A DNA stretch of 42,903 nt from Betaproteobacteria bacterium (GCA_025356655.1 JANXRW010000044.1:1-42903), one strand, 5' to 3'; positions 25,521 to 34,658 are shown, counted from the stretch's first letter. The notes: generated from the sequence alone by a model not told the origin. Translations and numbers: made by a program.

Positions 25521-27092
25521 ATGCCTAGCCTGCTTTTTGACAACCGCTTCGTGCGCGAGCTTCCCGGCGACCCGGAGCAGAGCCTGCGACGACGCCAGGT
25601 TCACGGCGCGCTCTACTCCCGGGTGGTGCCCACGCCGGTGGCGGCACCCCACCTCCTCGCCTGGTCGCCGGAGCTCGCGCAGGCCTTGGGGATGGAGGAG
25701 GCGTGGGTGCGCTCGCCCGAGTTCGCGCAGGTCTTCGCGGGGAACACCCTAATGCCGGGAATGGAGCCCTACAGTGCGGCCTATGGCGGCCACCAGTTTG
25801 GCCACTGGGCCGGACAACTCGGTGACGGGCGAGCCATCAGCCTCGGTGAGGTGGTCAACGACCAGGGCGAGCGATTGGAGCTGCAACTGAAAGGCGCCGG
25901 CCCAACGCCATACTCTCGCAGCGCGGACGGACGGGCCGTATTGCGCTCCTCGATCCGCGAGTTTCTCTGCAGCGAGGCCATGCACCACCTGGGAGTGCCC
26001 ACGACGCGGGCGCTATCCTTGGTCGGCACGGGCGAGTCGGTGGTGCGGGACATGTTCTATGACGGCCGGCCGCGCGCGGAACCCGGCGCCGTCGTGTGCC
26101 GCGTGGCACCGAGTTTCTTGCGGTTCGGCAACTTCGAACTGCCCGCATCCCGGGGGGATGTGGCGCTACTCGAGCGCCTGCTCAGCTTCACCATCGCGAG
26201 GGATTTCCCCGAACTGGCCGCCGCCGGATCCCCTGCCAGCCCCGAAGTACGGGCGCATTGGTTCACTGAGGTCTGCGAGCGCACGGCACGGCTCATGGCC
26301 CAGTGGATGCGCGTGGGTTTCGTCCATGGCGTCATGAACACGGACAACCTCTCGATTCTCGGTCTCACCATCGATTACGGCCCCTACGGCTGGGTGGACG
26401 ACTTCGACCTGGGCTGGACACCCAACACCACCGATGCGCAGGGGCGGCGCTACCGCTTCGGCAACCAGCCCCAGATCGGCTACTGGAACCTCGAGCAACT
26501 CGCCAACGCGCTCCTGCCCGTGTTTGCCGATGCGAAACCCCTGGAGGCGGGGCTGGAGCGCTACGTGGAGGCCTTCAACCTCGCCACTCGTGCATGCGTG
26601 GGGGCCAAGCTGGGGCTGCGCCAGTGCACCGACGACGACCTGCGCCTCATGGGTGACCTGCAGGCCCTGATGCAGGATGCCGAGGTGGACATGACGCTGT
26701 TTTTTCGGGCTCTGGGAGAATTCGACGAAGCCGCACCGCGCAGTCCACTGGGCGCGGAGGCGTTCTATGACCCGGCCAAGCGCGAGCGGGCGGCGCCCGC
26801 CTTCGCCGACTGGTTGGAACGCTATGGCGCCCGGCTGCGCGCCGATGCGCGACCGGTGCACGAGCGCCGGGCGCAGATGCATGCGGCCAACCCCCGTTAC
26901 GTGCTGCGCAACTACCTCGCGCAGGAGGCCATCGACCGGGCCGAACAGGGCGACGCGAGGGGTGTCACCGAACTGCTGGACTTGTTGCGCCACCCCTACG
27001 AGGATCAACCGGGCCTGGAGCGTTTTGCCGGTCGGCGTCCGGACTGGGCCCGCGACCGCGCGGGCTGCTCCATGCTCTCCTGCAGTTCCTGA
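25521..27092 (+). CDS. selO: Protein adenylyltransferase SelO (YdiU family)
   Basis: A 523-residue pseudokinase-fold enzyme of normal length. SelO transfers AMP from ATP to Ser, Thr or Tyr of target proteins and helps in redox stress. Clear family blocks: [60 protein letters not shown] and [20 protein letters not shown] with the metal-binding Asn-Asp pair. The C-terminus ends GCSMLSCSS, with Cys516 and Cys521; the corresponding spot holds selenocysteine in animals. It stands alone and is tail-to-tail with the next gene. Confidence 0.95.
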   Translation: MPSLLFDNRFVRELPGDPEQSLRRRQVHGALYSRVVPTPVAAPHLLAWSPELAQALGMEEAWVRSPEFAQVFAGNTLMPGMEPYSAAYGGHQFGHWAGQLGDGRAISLGEVVNDQGERLELQLKGAGPTPYSRSADGRAVLRSSIREFLCSEAMHHLGVPTTRALSLVGTGESVVRDMFYDGRPRAEPGAVVCRVAPSFLRFGNFELPASRGDVALLERLLSFTIARDFPELAAAGSPASPEVRAHWFTEVCERTARLMAQWMRVGFVHGVMNTDNLSILGLTIDYGPYGWVDDFDLGWTPNTTDAQGRRYRFGNQPQIGYWNLEQLANALLPVFADAKPLEAGLERYVEAFNLATRACVGAKLGLRQCTDDDLRLMGDLQALMQDAEVDMTLFFRALGEFDEAAPRSPLGAEAFYDPAKRERAAPAFADWLERYGARLRADARPVHERRAQMHAANPRYVLRNYLAQEAIDRAEQGDARGVTELLDLLRHPYEDQPGLERFAGRRPDWARDRAGCSMLSCSS

Positions 27093-27100
27093 AGCCTCGG

Positions 27101-27114
27101 CCGCCTCGGGGCGG
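27101..27114 (-). terminator. CCGCC-CCGA-GGCGG hairpin between two convergent genes
   Basis: The same 14 bases as at 11689-11702, two bases after the stop of the minus-strand gene and nine bases after the SelO stop. It could serve both genes as a weak terminator. No T-tract is present. Confidence 0.4.
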
Positions 27115-27116
27115 AT

Positions 27117-27779
27117 TCATCGCTGGGGCAGCGGAGCGAGCGGTGCCTGCTTGTCGGCGGGTACGCCTTCCTGGGCCGCGGCGAGGATCATGGCGACGGT
27201 GATGTAAGTGCCGCTCACCACCGTCAGATCCACCACTTGCTGTTCGCCCAACAGGCTGCGCGCTCGGCTGAAGGTCTCGTCGCTCACTGCGTGGCCAGTG
27301 GAGAGCTCCATGCAATAGTCATAGACCGCCGCCTCGTCCGCTTGCATGGCCGTGGGGCGCATCCCTTGGCGCAATTCCTGCGCCACGGCGTCGCTCAAGC
27401 CGGCTCTTAGTGCAATGGGGTAGTGGGCATACCACTCCACCTGGGAAGTCCACAGCCGGGCCTGGATCAAAATGGCGAACTCGTTGAGCCGCTTCGGCAG
27501 CGACGTTCGGAAGCGCAGGTAATCGAGCAGTTGGAACAGTCGCTGTGCCATGACCGGGCTGCGCAGCATGGCGTTGTAGGGGCCCGCGAGGCCAACGCTG
27601 GAGATGGCGAGAATTTCCTCCGCTAGCGGGCGCTGCGCGTCGCTCAGCGTCTCGCGGGTCAGTTGCGGGAAGCGCGCGGCAGGGCTCGCCTCCTGGGCGA
27701 GCGAACCCTGCGCGGTGAGAGCGAGGCTGAAGGCAAGGGCTAAGCGCAAGCGGTTGCGTGGGCGTTGCGCAGTGTGCAT
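27117..27779 (-). CDS. Exported carboxymuconolactone-decarboxylase-like protein
   Basis: A 220-residue protein with a signal peptide (RLALAFSLALTAQGSLA) and an AhpD/CMD-like helical domain. The family region is LPKRLNEFAILIQARLWTSQ followed by VEWYAHYPIALRAGLSDAV, then DYCMELSTGHAVSDETFSRA. The redox CxxC motif of AhpD peroxidase partners is absent, which fits the non-redox CMD branch. Export to the periplasm is unusual for a decarboxylase but common in a set of proteobacterial CMD-like proteins. Substrate unknown. The gene lies 40 bases downstream of the hydratase gene on the same strand and may be co-transcribed. Confidence 0.8.
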   Translation of the reverse strand: MHTAQRPRNRLRLALAFSLALTAQGSLAQEASPAARFPQLTRETLSDAQRPLAEEILAISSVGLAGPYNAMLRSPVMAQRLFQLLDYLRFRTSLPKRLNEFAILIQARLWTSQVEWYAHYPIALRAGLSDAVAQELRQGMRPTAMQADEAAVYDYCMELSTGHAVSDETFSRARSLLGEQQVVDLTVVSGTYITVAMILAAAQEGVPADKQAPLAPLPQR

Positions 27780-27819
27780 AGGGTCAAGCCTCAGGGTCGG
27801 GTGAGAGAAGGGTGAACGA

Positions 27820-28620
27820 TCAGACCACGCCGGCGCGCACCGAGCCCAGACCCTCGACGGACAGTTCGAAGGCGTCCCCGGAGTTCGCGAAGCGCGTCCC
27901 TATCATGCTCCCGGTCATGACCACCATGCCGCTGCGCACGTCCTTGCCCTGGGTGGCCAGGGTGTTCACCAGCCAAGCCAGTGCCTCGAAGGGGTGGCCC
28001 AGGACGTCACGGCCATGGCCCTCGGCAACGGCCGCGCCGTTGATGCGCAGTTCGCCACGCAGCGCCGCGAGGTCCAGGTGGCGCCAATCCTCGCGGGGGG
28101 CGCCACGCACCACACCGCCATTCCAGGCGTTGTCGGCGATCAGGGTGAGGATGAGCGATGCCATGCGGGTGTAGTCCGCGCGGCGGTCGTCGACCAACTC
28201 GAAGGCCGGTGCCAAGGTGTCCACGGCATCGGCGATCTGCTCGCGTGAGTAGGGGGCCCCGGCGGCCGGCAGGTCCGCGCGCAAGGTGGCGGCGAGTTCG
28301 CACTCGATGCCCAGTCGGCCGAAGTCCGCCGCGCGCAGGCGCACCCCCGAGGCATACAGGACGCCCTGATGCAGCGGCCCAGCGAAGGGTGAATCGAAGG
28401 AGACCATTTGCTGCATGACGCGCGAGGTCAGGGCGACCTTGTAGCCGGCGGTGGGCCCCAGCCAGGGCTCGCGCAGGCGCCGCAAGGCCTCCTGGACGGC
28501 ATAGGCGTGCGCGATGTCCTGCGGCGCGAGGGCCTCGGGCAGCGCGTCGAAGGCCTGTGCGTCTCGATGCTGCCGCAGCAGAAGTTTTGCGGCGGCCACG
28601 ATATCGTCCTGCTCGACCAT
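27820..28620 (-). CDS. 2-keto-4-pentenoate hydratase-like (FAH superfamily) protein
   Basis: A 266-residue cytosolic protein of the hydratase/decarboxylase branch (MhpD, DmpE, DmpH type). Helpful blocks: AYAVQEALRRLREPWLGPTA then GYKVALTSRVMQ, RLGIECELAATLRADLPAAG with the metal-binding Glu pair, and PAFELVDDR. Family members add water to 2-hydroxypenta-2,4-dienoate or decarboxylate 4-oxalocrotonate with Mg2+ or Mn2+, in meta-cleavage pathways. No other meta-pathway gene lies here, so the substrate is open. The ATG at 28620 has a GAGAGGAG site. The longer open frame upstream is not supported. Confidence 0.82.
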   Translation of the reverse strand: MVEQDDIVAAAKLLLRQHRDAQAFDALPEALAPQDIAHAYAVQEALRRLREPWLGPTAGYKVALTSRVMQQMVSFDSPFAGPLHQGVLYASGVRLRAADFGRLGIECELAATLRADLPAAGAPYSREQIADAVDTLAPAFELVDDRRADYTRMASLILTLIADNAWNGGVVRGAPREDWRHLDLAALRGELRINGAAVAEGHGRDVLGHPFEALAWLVNTLATQGKDVRSGMVVMTGSMIGTRFANSGDAFELSVEGLGSVRAGVV

Positions 28621-28804
28621 GGTGCTCCTCTCGCGGTGATACACTCCGCCGCCCCAGCCTACCGTGCGGCGCGCGGGACAGGCTGGGGATTCTAGCGGGT
28701 TGCCGTGGTCCGCGGCCAGCGCGGTCAACGCAGCGGGCTCGAGTCCGTTAATGTCCCCAGGCCGGCCGTGCGGCCGTCCTCAACACCAGTGAAGGATCCA
28801 CATC

Positions 28805-28975
28805 TTGAAGAAAGCCATTCTCGCCCTGGTTCTGGCCAGCTTTGCCCTCGCCACCAGCACCGCGTTTGCCGCCGACGGCGGTGGCCGCCACCATCGCGCC
28901 AAGCACCATCATCACAAGCACCACGCCAAGCATCATCGCCAGGCCAACCCGGCCCCGGCCCCCACCGACAAATAA
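28805..28975 (+). CDS. Small exported His-rich peptide, TTG start
   Basis: A 56-residue reading frame starting with TTG at 28805. Residues 1-22 are a clear signal peptide (MKKAILALVLASFALATSTA, cleaved after AFA). The mature part of ~34 residues is almost wholly His, Lys, Arg and Ala (RHHRAKHHHHKHHAKHHR) and ends PAPAPTDK. GAAGGA lies just upstream as ribosome site. A strong terminator follows 39 bases after the stop, so this is a short single-gene transcript. His-rich periplasmic peptides can bind nickel, copper or zinc; that is inference. It lies divergent from the hydratase gene. Confidence 0.75.
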   Translation: MKKAILALVLASFALATSTAFAADGGGRHHRAKHHHHKHHAKHHRQANPAPAPTDK

Positions 28976-29014
28976 GCCACCACGCCGCGGGTCGCCGGCC
29001 GCTTCGGCGGCAGC

Positions 29015-29059
29015 GAAACGCCCCCGGCGCGCCTCACATGCGCCGGGGGCGTTTCTTTT
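29015..29059 (+). terminator. Strong intrinsic terminator after the His-rich peptide
   Basis: A perfect 16-bp stem (GAAACGCCCCCGGCGC / GCGCCGGGGGCGTTTC) with a nine-base loop is followed at once by TTTT. It lies 39 bases after the peptide stop and may also stop transcripts from the convergent methyltransferase gene. Confidence 0.9.
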
Positions 29060-29078
29060 GTACCCGGGCTTGGCGCGC

Positions 29079-29840
29079 TCAGGGACGTAGGTACTTATGG
29101 ATGAACTGGTCAACCGGCACGGTCGCCTTGAAGTAGGGGGCGTCCCGGGGGTCCAGCGGGTTTTCCAGGAAGTGCCCCGAATCCACCAGCCGGAACCCTG
29201 AGGCTTCGATCTCCTGGCGCAGGTTGCCTTCCTCGATGCGGTGCAGGTCCTGGGTGTGGGCAATGCCGCTACCGGGGTTGGCGTGGTGGTCGGCGACCAC
29301 CAAGTAGCCTCCGGGTTTGATCGCGTTGAACATCCGGCGGTCGAAGGCGGCGCGGTCGCGCTGCATCCACACCAGGTCGTGGTACACGAAGATCACCGTC
29401 ACCAAGTCAAAGGGGCCGCTGCCTTCAGGCAGCGGATCATCCGTGGGGCGCACCACGTAGGTGGTGTTGGCCATCACCGGCAGGGCATAGCGCGCCGGGG
29501 TGGTCTTGATAAATTTTTCCACGATGATCGGGTCGGTCTGAGCCAGCACCTTGCCCGTGGGCCCCACGGCGCGCGCGAGCAACTCCGCCGTGTAGCCTCG
29601 GCCAGCGCCGATGTCGACGACGGACATGCCGGGGCGAACGCCGAAGAACGCCAGCATCTCCAGCGGGTGCCGGCGCGCGTCGAGCTTACGGTCATCCGCC
29701 GTGCGCTCCGCGTTGTCGACGATGGCGCGCACGAAAACGGGCACCACGTAGTCGCCAGCGACGCTGGCGGTGGCGCCCAGGGTCAGTAGCAGGGCGAGCA
29801 GGCTGCGCGCCAGCGATGCGGCGGGAGCGATTGGGTGCAT
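29079..29840 (-). CDS. Exported methyltransferase-like protein
   Basis: A 253-residue protein with a signal peptide (LARSLLALLLTLGATASVAG) and a class I SAM-methyltransferase fold. Motif I is VVDIGAGRGYTAELLARAVG, and later strands include FDLVTVIFVYHDLVWM and IKPGGYLVVADHHANPGSG. The ATG at 29840 follows GAGGA. Methyltransferases need S-adenosylmethionine, which is cytosolic, so a periplasmic one is puzzling; relatives with signal peptides are widespread in proteobacteria but uncharacterised. It is convergent with the His-rich peptide gene. Substrate unknown. Confidence 0.82.
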   Translation of the reverse strand: MHPIAPAASLARSLLALLLTLGATASVAGDYVVPVFVRAIVDNAERTADDRKLDARRHPLEMLAFFGVRPGMSVVDIGAGRGYTAELLARAVGPTGKVLAQTDPIIVEKFIKTTPARYALPVMANTTYVVRPTDDPLPEGSGPFDLVTVIFVYHDLVWMQRDRAAFDRRMFNAIKPGGYLVVADHHANPGSGIAHTQDLHRIEEGNLRQEIEASGFRLVDSGHFLENPLDPRDAPYFKATVPVDQFIHKYLRP

Positions 29841-30071
29841 GGGTGGTCCTCAGGCTAGGGTGGGGTGCGACAGACGCAAGGCGCCGGGCCTGCAGGAGCA
29901 GCGCCCAGCGTTCCGAGAGCATACCTCTAATGGGCGAGGCGCACTGATGCCCGGCGCGGCTGGGGGTTGGTCCTGCCGGGAGATGGGTGTGGCGGGAGCG
30001 GCGGCGCGTGCTGCGCTAAACTCCTCCTCGACGCTCCCATCCGGGAGCCCCTCGAAGAGGAAGCGCCCATC

Positions 30072-31184
30072 ATGAAGGTACGCGCGGCAGTGGCCCACCA
30101 GGCCGGCTCCCCACTGAGCATCGAAGTCGTAGACCTGGAGGGCCCGAGGGCAGGGGAGGTCTTGGTGGAGATCAAGGCCACTGGCATCTGCCATACCGAT
30201 GAGTTCACCCGCTCGGGTGCGGACCCCGAGGGGCTGTTTCCAGCGATCCTGGGTCACGAAGGCGCCGGTATCGTGGTGGAGGTGGGCCCCGGGGTGAAAT
30301 CCCTGCGTGCGGGCGATCACGTGGTACCGCTCTACGTGCCGGAATGCCGGGAGTGCGAGTACTGCGTGTCGCACAAGACCAATCTGTGCCAGGCCATTCG
30401 CGTGACCCAGGGCCAGGGACTCATGCCAGACGGCACGTCGCGTTTTTCCCTGGACGGGCGACGCTTGCACCACTACATGGGCACATCGACCTTTGCCAAT
30501 TTCACGGTCGTGCCCGAAATCGCCCTGGCGAAGATCCGTCCGGACGCGCCCTTCGACAAGGTCTGCTACATCGGCTGCGGTGTCACTACGGGAATCGGGG
30601 CGGTCATCAACACCGCCCGGGTGGAGCCGGGTGCCAGGGTGGTCGTGTTCGGGCTGGGCGGTATCGGCCTGAATGTCGTGCAAGGTGCGCGGCTCGCCGG
30701 GGCGGCGATGATCGTGGGCGTGGACCTCAACCCGGAGCGCCGCGCGCTAGCTGAAAAATTCGGCATGACCCACTTTGTGGATCCCTCGCAGATGCCCGAG
30801 GCCGAACTGGTTCCCTTCCTGGTGGGGCTCACGGGCGGCGGTGCCGACTACAGCTTCGAGTGCATCGGCAACGTCGGCGTGATGCGCCAAGCGCTGGAGT
30901 GCTGTCACAAGGGCTGGGGCGTGTCGGTGATCATCGGCGTTGCCCCCGCCGGCGCGGAGATCAAGACCCGGCCCTTTCAACTGGTCACCGGACGGGTGTG
31001 GAAGGGAACGGCCTTCGGCGGTGCCCGCGGACGCACCGATGTGCCGCGCATCGTGGACTGGTACATGGAGGGGCGGATCAACATCGACGACCTGATAACG
31101 CACACGTTGAAGCTCGACGACATCAACGAGGGGTTCGACCTCATGCACCGCGGTGAGTCCATCCGCAGCGTCGTGGTGTATTGA
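30072..31184 (+). CDS. frmA: S-(hydroxymethyl)glutathione dehydrogenase / class III alcohol dehydrogenase
   Basis: A 370-residue cytosolic zinc alcohol dehydrogenase. It oxidises S-hydroxymethylglutathione, formed from formaldehyde and glutathione, to S-formylglutathione using NAD. Catalytic zinc ligands are Cys40 (TGICHTDEF), His62-Glu63 (GHEGAG) and a later Cys in YIGCGVTTG; the structural zinc is held by Cys92, 95, 98 and 106. The NAD motif is GLGGIGLNVVQGARLAGA. The next gene encodes the matching S-formylglutathione hydrolase, which strongly supports the formaldehyde role. The ATG at 30072 (MKVRAAVAHQAG) follows GAAGAGGAA; the open frame runs further upstream without coding signs. Confidence 0.93.
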   Translation: MKVRAAVAHQAGSPLSIEVVDLEGPRAGEVLVEIKATGICHTDEFTRSGADPEGLFPAILGHEGAGIVVEVGPGVKSLRAGDHVVPLYVPECRECEYCVSHKTNLCQAIRVTQGQGLMPDGTSRFSLDGRRLHHYMGTSTFANFTVVPEIALAKIRPDAPFDKVCYIGCGVTTGIGAVINTARVEPGARVVVFGLGGIGLNVVQGARLAGAAMIVGVDLNPERRALAEKFGMTHFVDPSQMPEAELVPFLVGLTGGGADYSFECIGNVGVMRQALECCHKGWGVSVIIGVAPAGAEIKTRPFQLVTGRVWKGTAFGGARGRTDVPRIVDWYMEGRINIDDLITHTLKLDDINEGFDLMHRGESIRSVVVY

Positions 31185-32026
31185 TGGGCGTTAGCACCCG
31201 GGCGCAGCACGCGTGTTTTGGTGGGGTGCAGGGCTTCCATTCCCATCGCTCGCAGCAAACCGGCTTGGACATGGGCTTCAGCCTGTTCTTGCCGCCCCAG
31301 GCGCGCGCGGCTCGCGTGCCAGTCCTGGTTTACCTCGCGGGGCTCACCTGCACCGAGGAGACTTTTCCAATCAAGGCGGGGGCGCAACGTCTAGCCGCCG
31401 AGTTGGGCCTCGCCCTGGCGGCGCCGGACACCAGTCCCCGCGGGGCCGGCGCGCTAGGCGAGGATCGTGACTGGGACCTGGGGCTGGGAGCGGGGTTCTA
31501 CGTGGACGCCACCCGCGAGCCCTGGCAAGCCCACTACCGCATGTACAGCTATGTGACCCGCGAACTGCCGCGCGTGCTGGCAGAGAATTTCCCCATCGAC
31601 CCCACCCGGCAGGGCATCTTCGGGCACTCCATGGGGGGGCACGGCGCCCTCGTATGCGCTCTGCGCGAGCCCGGCCAGTACCGCAGCGTGTCGGCCTTCG
31701 CGCCCATCTGCGCCCCCAGTCGCTGTCCTTGGGGGGAGAAAGCCTTCGCGGCTTACCTGGGCGAGGACCGGGCGGACTGGGCACGCTTTGATGCCACGGA
31801 ACTGGTGCGCACGCAGGCTTTCCCCGGGACCATTCTGCTGGACCAGGGCAGCGCCGACCGTTTCTTGGCCGAGCAGCTTCACCCAAACGCCTTCGCGCAG
31901 GCCTGCGCGGCCTCCGGCCAGCAGCTTGACCTGCGTTGGCAGGAGGGCTACGACCATGGGTATTTTTTCATCATGAGTTTCCTGGAGGACCACCTGCGCC
32001 ACCATGCGCGGGCCCTGCAGGCCTGA
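31184..32026 (+). CDS. frmB: S-formylglutathione hydrolase
   Basis: A 280-residue esterase of the FrmB/EstD family that splits S-formylglutathione into formate and glutathione. The triad is visible: Ser149 in GHSMGGHGA, Asp225 in DQGSADRF and His258 in YDHGYFF. The substrate-binding YLAGLTCTEETFPIKAGAQR segment is family-typical. The ATG at 31184 overlaps the dehydrogenase stop by one base (TGATG), so the two enzymes are translated together and form a complete glutathione-dependent formaldehyde route. Confidence 0.95.
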   Translation: MGVSTRAQHACFGGVQGFHSHRSQQTGLDMGFSLFLPPQARAARVPVLVYLAGLTCTEETFPIKAGAQRLAAELGLALAAPDTSPRGAGALGEDRDWDLGLGAGFYVDATREPWQAHYRMYSYVTRELPRVLAENFPIDPTRQGIFGHSMGGHGALVCALREPGQYRSVSAFAPICAPSRCPWGEKAFAAYLGEDRADWARFDATELVRTQAFPGTILLDQGSADRFLAEQLHPNAFAQACAASGQQLDLRWQEGYDHGYFFIMSFLEDHLRHHARALQA

Positions 32027-32040
32027 GCGCGGGGACCGCC

Positions 32041-32901
32041 ATGCAAAAGCTGCTGGTTTACCAATCCCTCTGGGCCATGGAACGTCGCCGTCCCGACAAC
32101 CTGGAGTGGCCCCTGGAGGAGCAACTCACGATGATCCGCGACGCCGGATTCGACGGCGCGGGCGTGCGCTTCATCGACTTCGATTTCGCCCGAAAGGTGA
32201 CCGGCTTCCTCCGCGAGAACGCCATGACCTGGCAGGCGCAGTGCTATCCCCGCAGCGTGGACGACCTGAAGCGCGTGCTTGACTACGTGGGGGAGTTGGG
32301 TGCCGAGCACGTCAACCTTCAGCCCGATGTGCGGCCCCACTCGGTGGAGGAGTGCATCCCTTACCTGGAAGGCTGGCGCCGGCTGGCCGCCGATGCCGGG
32401 GTGGCATTGCACATCGAGACGCACCGTGACCGGATGACCACGGACCTCTTTTTTCTGCTGCGCCTGCTCGACTGCTTCCCGGACTTGCGCCTTACGGGTG
32501 ACCTCTCCCACTATCTGGTGGGGCGGGAGTTCTGGTATCCGGTCAGCGAGGATAACCACCGGCTCATGCAGCGCGTGCTGGATAATTGCTGGGGTTTCCA
32601 CGGGCGGGTGGCCAGCCGTGAACAGATCCAGGTGCAAATCAGTTTCCCCACCATGGCGCACTGGGTGGAACTCTTCATGCAGTGGTGGGAATACGGCATC
32701 CGCAGTTGGCGCCGCCGCGCCGGGCCCGATGCCACCCTCACCTTTCTTTGCGAACTGGGGCCGAAGGAGTACGCCATCACCGGGGCGGACGGCTATGAGC
32801 TCTCCGATCGCTGGCAGGAATCACTGCTGATGAAGGAGATGATCCGCGGGCTGTGGAACCGCATCGAAGCCGAGGAGCTCGCCGCCGCCACGCGCGGCTA
32901 A
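32041..32901 (+). CDS. Sugar phosphate isomerase/epimerase-like TIM barrel protein
   Basis: A 286-residue cytosolic TIM barrel of the AP-endonuclease-2/xylose-isomerase-like superfamily. Features: WPLEEQLTMIRDAGFDGAGV at the N-terminus, ELGAEHVNLQPDVRPHSVEE in the middle, IETHRDRMTTDLFFLLRLL with a metal-ligand-like Glu-His, and LTGDLSHYLVGREFWYP with Asp and His. Superfamily members isomerise or epimerise sugars or hydroxypyruvate using a divalent metal; the substrate here is unknown. It begins 14 bases after the formylglutathione hydrolase gene and so is probably in the same operon. Confidence 0.82.
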   Translation: MQKLLVYQSLWAMERRRPDNLEWPLEEQLTMIRDAGFDGAGVRFIDFDFARKVTGFLRENAMTWQAQCYPRSVDDLKRVLDYVGELGAEHVNLQPDVRPHSVEECIPYLEGWRRLAADAGVALHIETHRDRMTTDLFFLLRLLDCFPDLRLTGDLSHYLVGREFWYPVSEDNHRLMQRVLDNCWGFHGRVASREQIQVQISFPTMAHWVELFMQWWEYGIRSWRRRAGPDATLTFLCELGPKEYAITGADGYELSDRWQESLLMKEMIRGLWNRIEAEELAAATRG

Positions 32902-32997
32902 GCAGGGCTCGCGCTCTGGTATGCTTCCCGCACGCGCGGGCGCTGGTGCCTGGAGGCATGCGGTACCCTGATCGGCGCGATCAACTGGGAGGAAGGC

Positions 32998-33660
32998 ATG
33001 AGTACGCTCTACGGTGCGCAGCAGCGCGCCCTGCAGGATCGTTTCGACACCCGCCGGCTGGCCGACAAGATCGCGCAGGTTGCCGTCCACTCCGAGTTCA
33101 GTGACATGGACCGTGCCTTCATCGAGACGCGCGACCTGTTCTTCCTCTCCACCGTGGATTCCCAGGGGCGCCCCACGGTCTCCTACAAGGGCGGCGACCC
33201 GGGTTTCGTCAAAGTGCTCGATGCCGGCACCCTCGCCTTCCCCGTCTATGACGGCAACGGCATGTTCTATTCCGCTGGGAACCTCATGGACCACGCGGCC
33301 GTGGGTTTGCTATTCATCGATTTCGAGCGGCCGCAGCGCCTGCGGGTGCAGGGTAATGCCACGGTGCAGGAGAACGATCCCCTGCTCGCCGAGTTCCCCG
33401 AAGCGCTAATGGTGGTGCGCGTGGCGGCGACCGAGGTCTGGCCCAACTGTCCGCGCTATGTACACCGGTACAACAAGCTGAAGGCCTCGCGGTACGTGCC
33501 CCGGGCCGGCTGCGAGACGCCCCTGGCGGGGTGGAAGCGGATCGATCTGGTACAGGAGGATCTCCCGGCTCGCGAGCAGGGGCAGGCCGAGCGTGCCGGT
33601 GGCTTGATCAGCATCGAGACTTGGTTCGGCAAGGTCCTCGAGGGGAGCGAGGAGGCGTGA
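32998..33660 (+). CDS. Pyridoxamine-phosphate-oxidase-like flavoprotein
   Basis: A 220-residue soluble protein with the split-barrel FMN-binding fold. Recognisable parts: FIETRDLFFLSTVDSQGRPT, VSYKGGDPGFVKVLD, GMFYSAGNLMDHAAVGLLFI and ERPQRLRVQGNATV. Members reduce or oxidise small molecules with FMN or F420; this branch with the YKGGDPGF motif is uncharacterised. A very good ribosome site (GGAGGAAGG) precedes the ATG. It lies 96 bases after the isomerase gene and 43 bases before the first ketopantoate-reductase-like gene. Confidence 0.85.
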   Translation: MSTLYGAQQRALQDRFDTRRLADKIAQVAVHSEFSDMDRAFIETRDLFFLSTVDSQGRPTVSYKGGDPGFVKVLDAGTLAFPVYDGNGMFYSAGNLMDHAAVGLLFIDFERPQRLRVQGNATVQENDPLLAEFPEALMVVRVAATEVWPNCPRYVHRYNKLKASRYVPRAGCETPLAGWKRIDLVQEDLPAREQGQAERAGGLISIETWFGKVLEGSEEA

Positions 33661-33703
33661 TGCCGCCTCCAGTGATCCTATTTGCAAGGGAGCAGACCAA
33701 GAA

Positions 33704-34633
33704 ATGAAGATTGCCATCCTGGGTACGGGCGCCATGGGCTCGGTTTACGCGGCGCTCCTCGCCAGCGCTGGCCATGAGGTGTGGGCCATCGACGCCTGGC
33801 CGGAGCACGTGGACGCCATGCGCGCGCACGGGCTTCGCGTCGAAGGGGCGTCGGGGGATCGCGTGGTGCGCTTGAACGCCTCCATGCGGGCCGCTGATGC
33901 CGGGGTGTGCGACCTGGTGATCATCGCCACGAAGGTGATGCACGTGCCGCAAGCGGCGGAATCAGCGCTGCCCTTGCTCGGTCCGCAGACCCTGGTGCTG
34001 TCCATCCAGAACGGTTTGGGTGGGCCCGATGCCGCGGCCCGCGTGCTGGGAACCGAGCGCATGCTGGTCGGGGTGGTGGGGGGCTTCGGTGCCTCCATGC
34101 GCGGGCCCGGTCACGCCCATCACAACGGCTGGGAGCTCGTTCGCCTAGGCGAACTCCGGGGCCCGGTGAGCGAGCGCCTGCGCGGCGTGGAGGCGCTGTG
34201 GGCTGGCGCAGGGTTCAAGGTCAAGTGCTTTGACGACATACAGCAGTTGGTGTGGGAGAAGCTTATTTGCAACGTGGCGTTCTCCGCCACCTGCACGCTC
34301 ACCGAGCGGCGCATCATCGAGGTGATCGAGGATGCGGACGCCTGGAAGGTTTCCGCCGCTTGCGCGGCCGAGGCCTACGCGGTGGCGCGGGCAGCGGGGG
34401 TGCACCTGGACTTCTCGGACCCCGTGACCTATGTGCGCGAGTTCGGGTTGAAGATCCCCCAGGCGCGGCCCTCCATGCTCCTGGACCACATGGCCGGGCG
34501 CGCTTCCGAGATCGATGCGATCAACGGTGCCATCGGGCCGGCGGGGGCGGCGCTCGGGGTGGCCGCGCCCGTCAACGACGCGCTCGGCAACCTGGTGCGG
34601 GCCAAGGAGCGCCGGTTAGGGTTGCGTCCGTGA
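33704..34633 (+). CDS. Ketopantoate reductase-like oxidoreductase (PanE/ApbA family), copy 1
   Basis: A 309-residue NADP-dependent reductase. The N-terminus MKIAILGTGAMGSVYAALLA holds the GxGxxG motif, QNGLGGPD is the usual loop, and the catalytic Lys lies in QLVWEKLICNVAFSATC. The C-terminal helical domain has PSMLLDHMAGRASEIDAING. PanE reduces 2-dehydropantoate to pantoate for coenzyme A synthesis, but relatives in clusters often act on other 2-oxo acids. The neighbouring second copy and CoA ligase suggest a catabolic rather than vitamin role. Substrate not known. Confidence 0.85.
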   Translation: MKIAILGTGAMGSVYAALLASAGHEVWAIDAWPEHVDAMRAHGLRVEGASGDRVVRLNASMRAADAGVCDLVIIATKVMHVPQAAESALPLLGPQTLVLSIQNGLGGPDAAARVLGTERMLVGVVGGFGASMRGPGHAHHNGWELVRLGELRGPVSERLRGVEALWAGAGFKVKCFDDIQQLVWEKLICNVAFSATCTLTERRIIEVIEDADAWKVSAACAAEAYAVARAAGVHLDFSDPVTYVREFGLKIPQARPSMLLDHMAGRASEIDAINGAIGPAGAALGVAAPVNDALGNLVRAKERRLGLRP

Positions 34634-34658
34634 GTCGGCGGCGCGCGAGACGGTCCCC

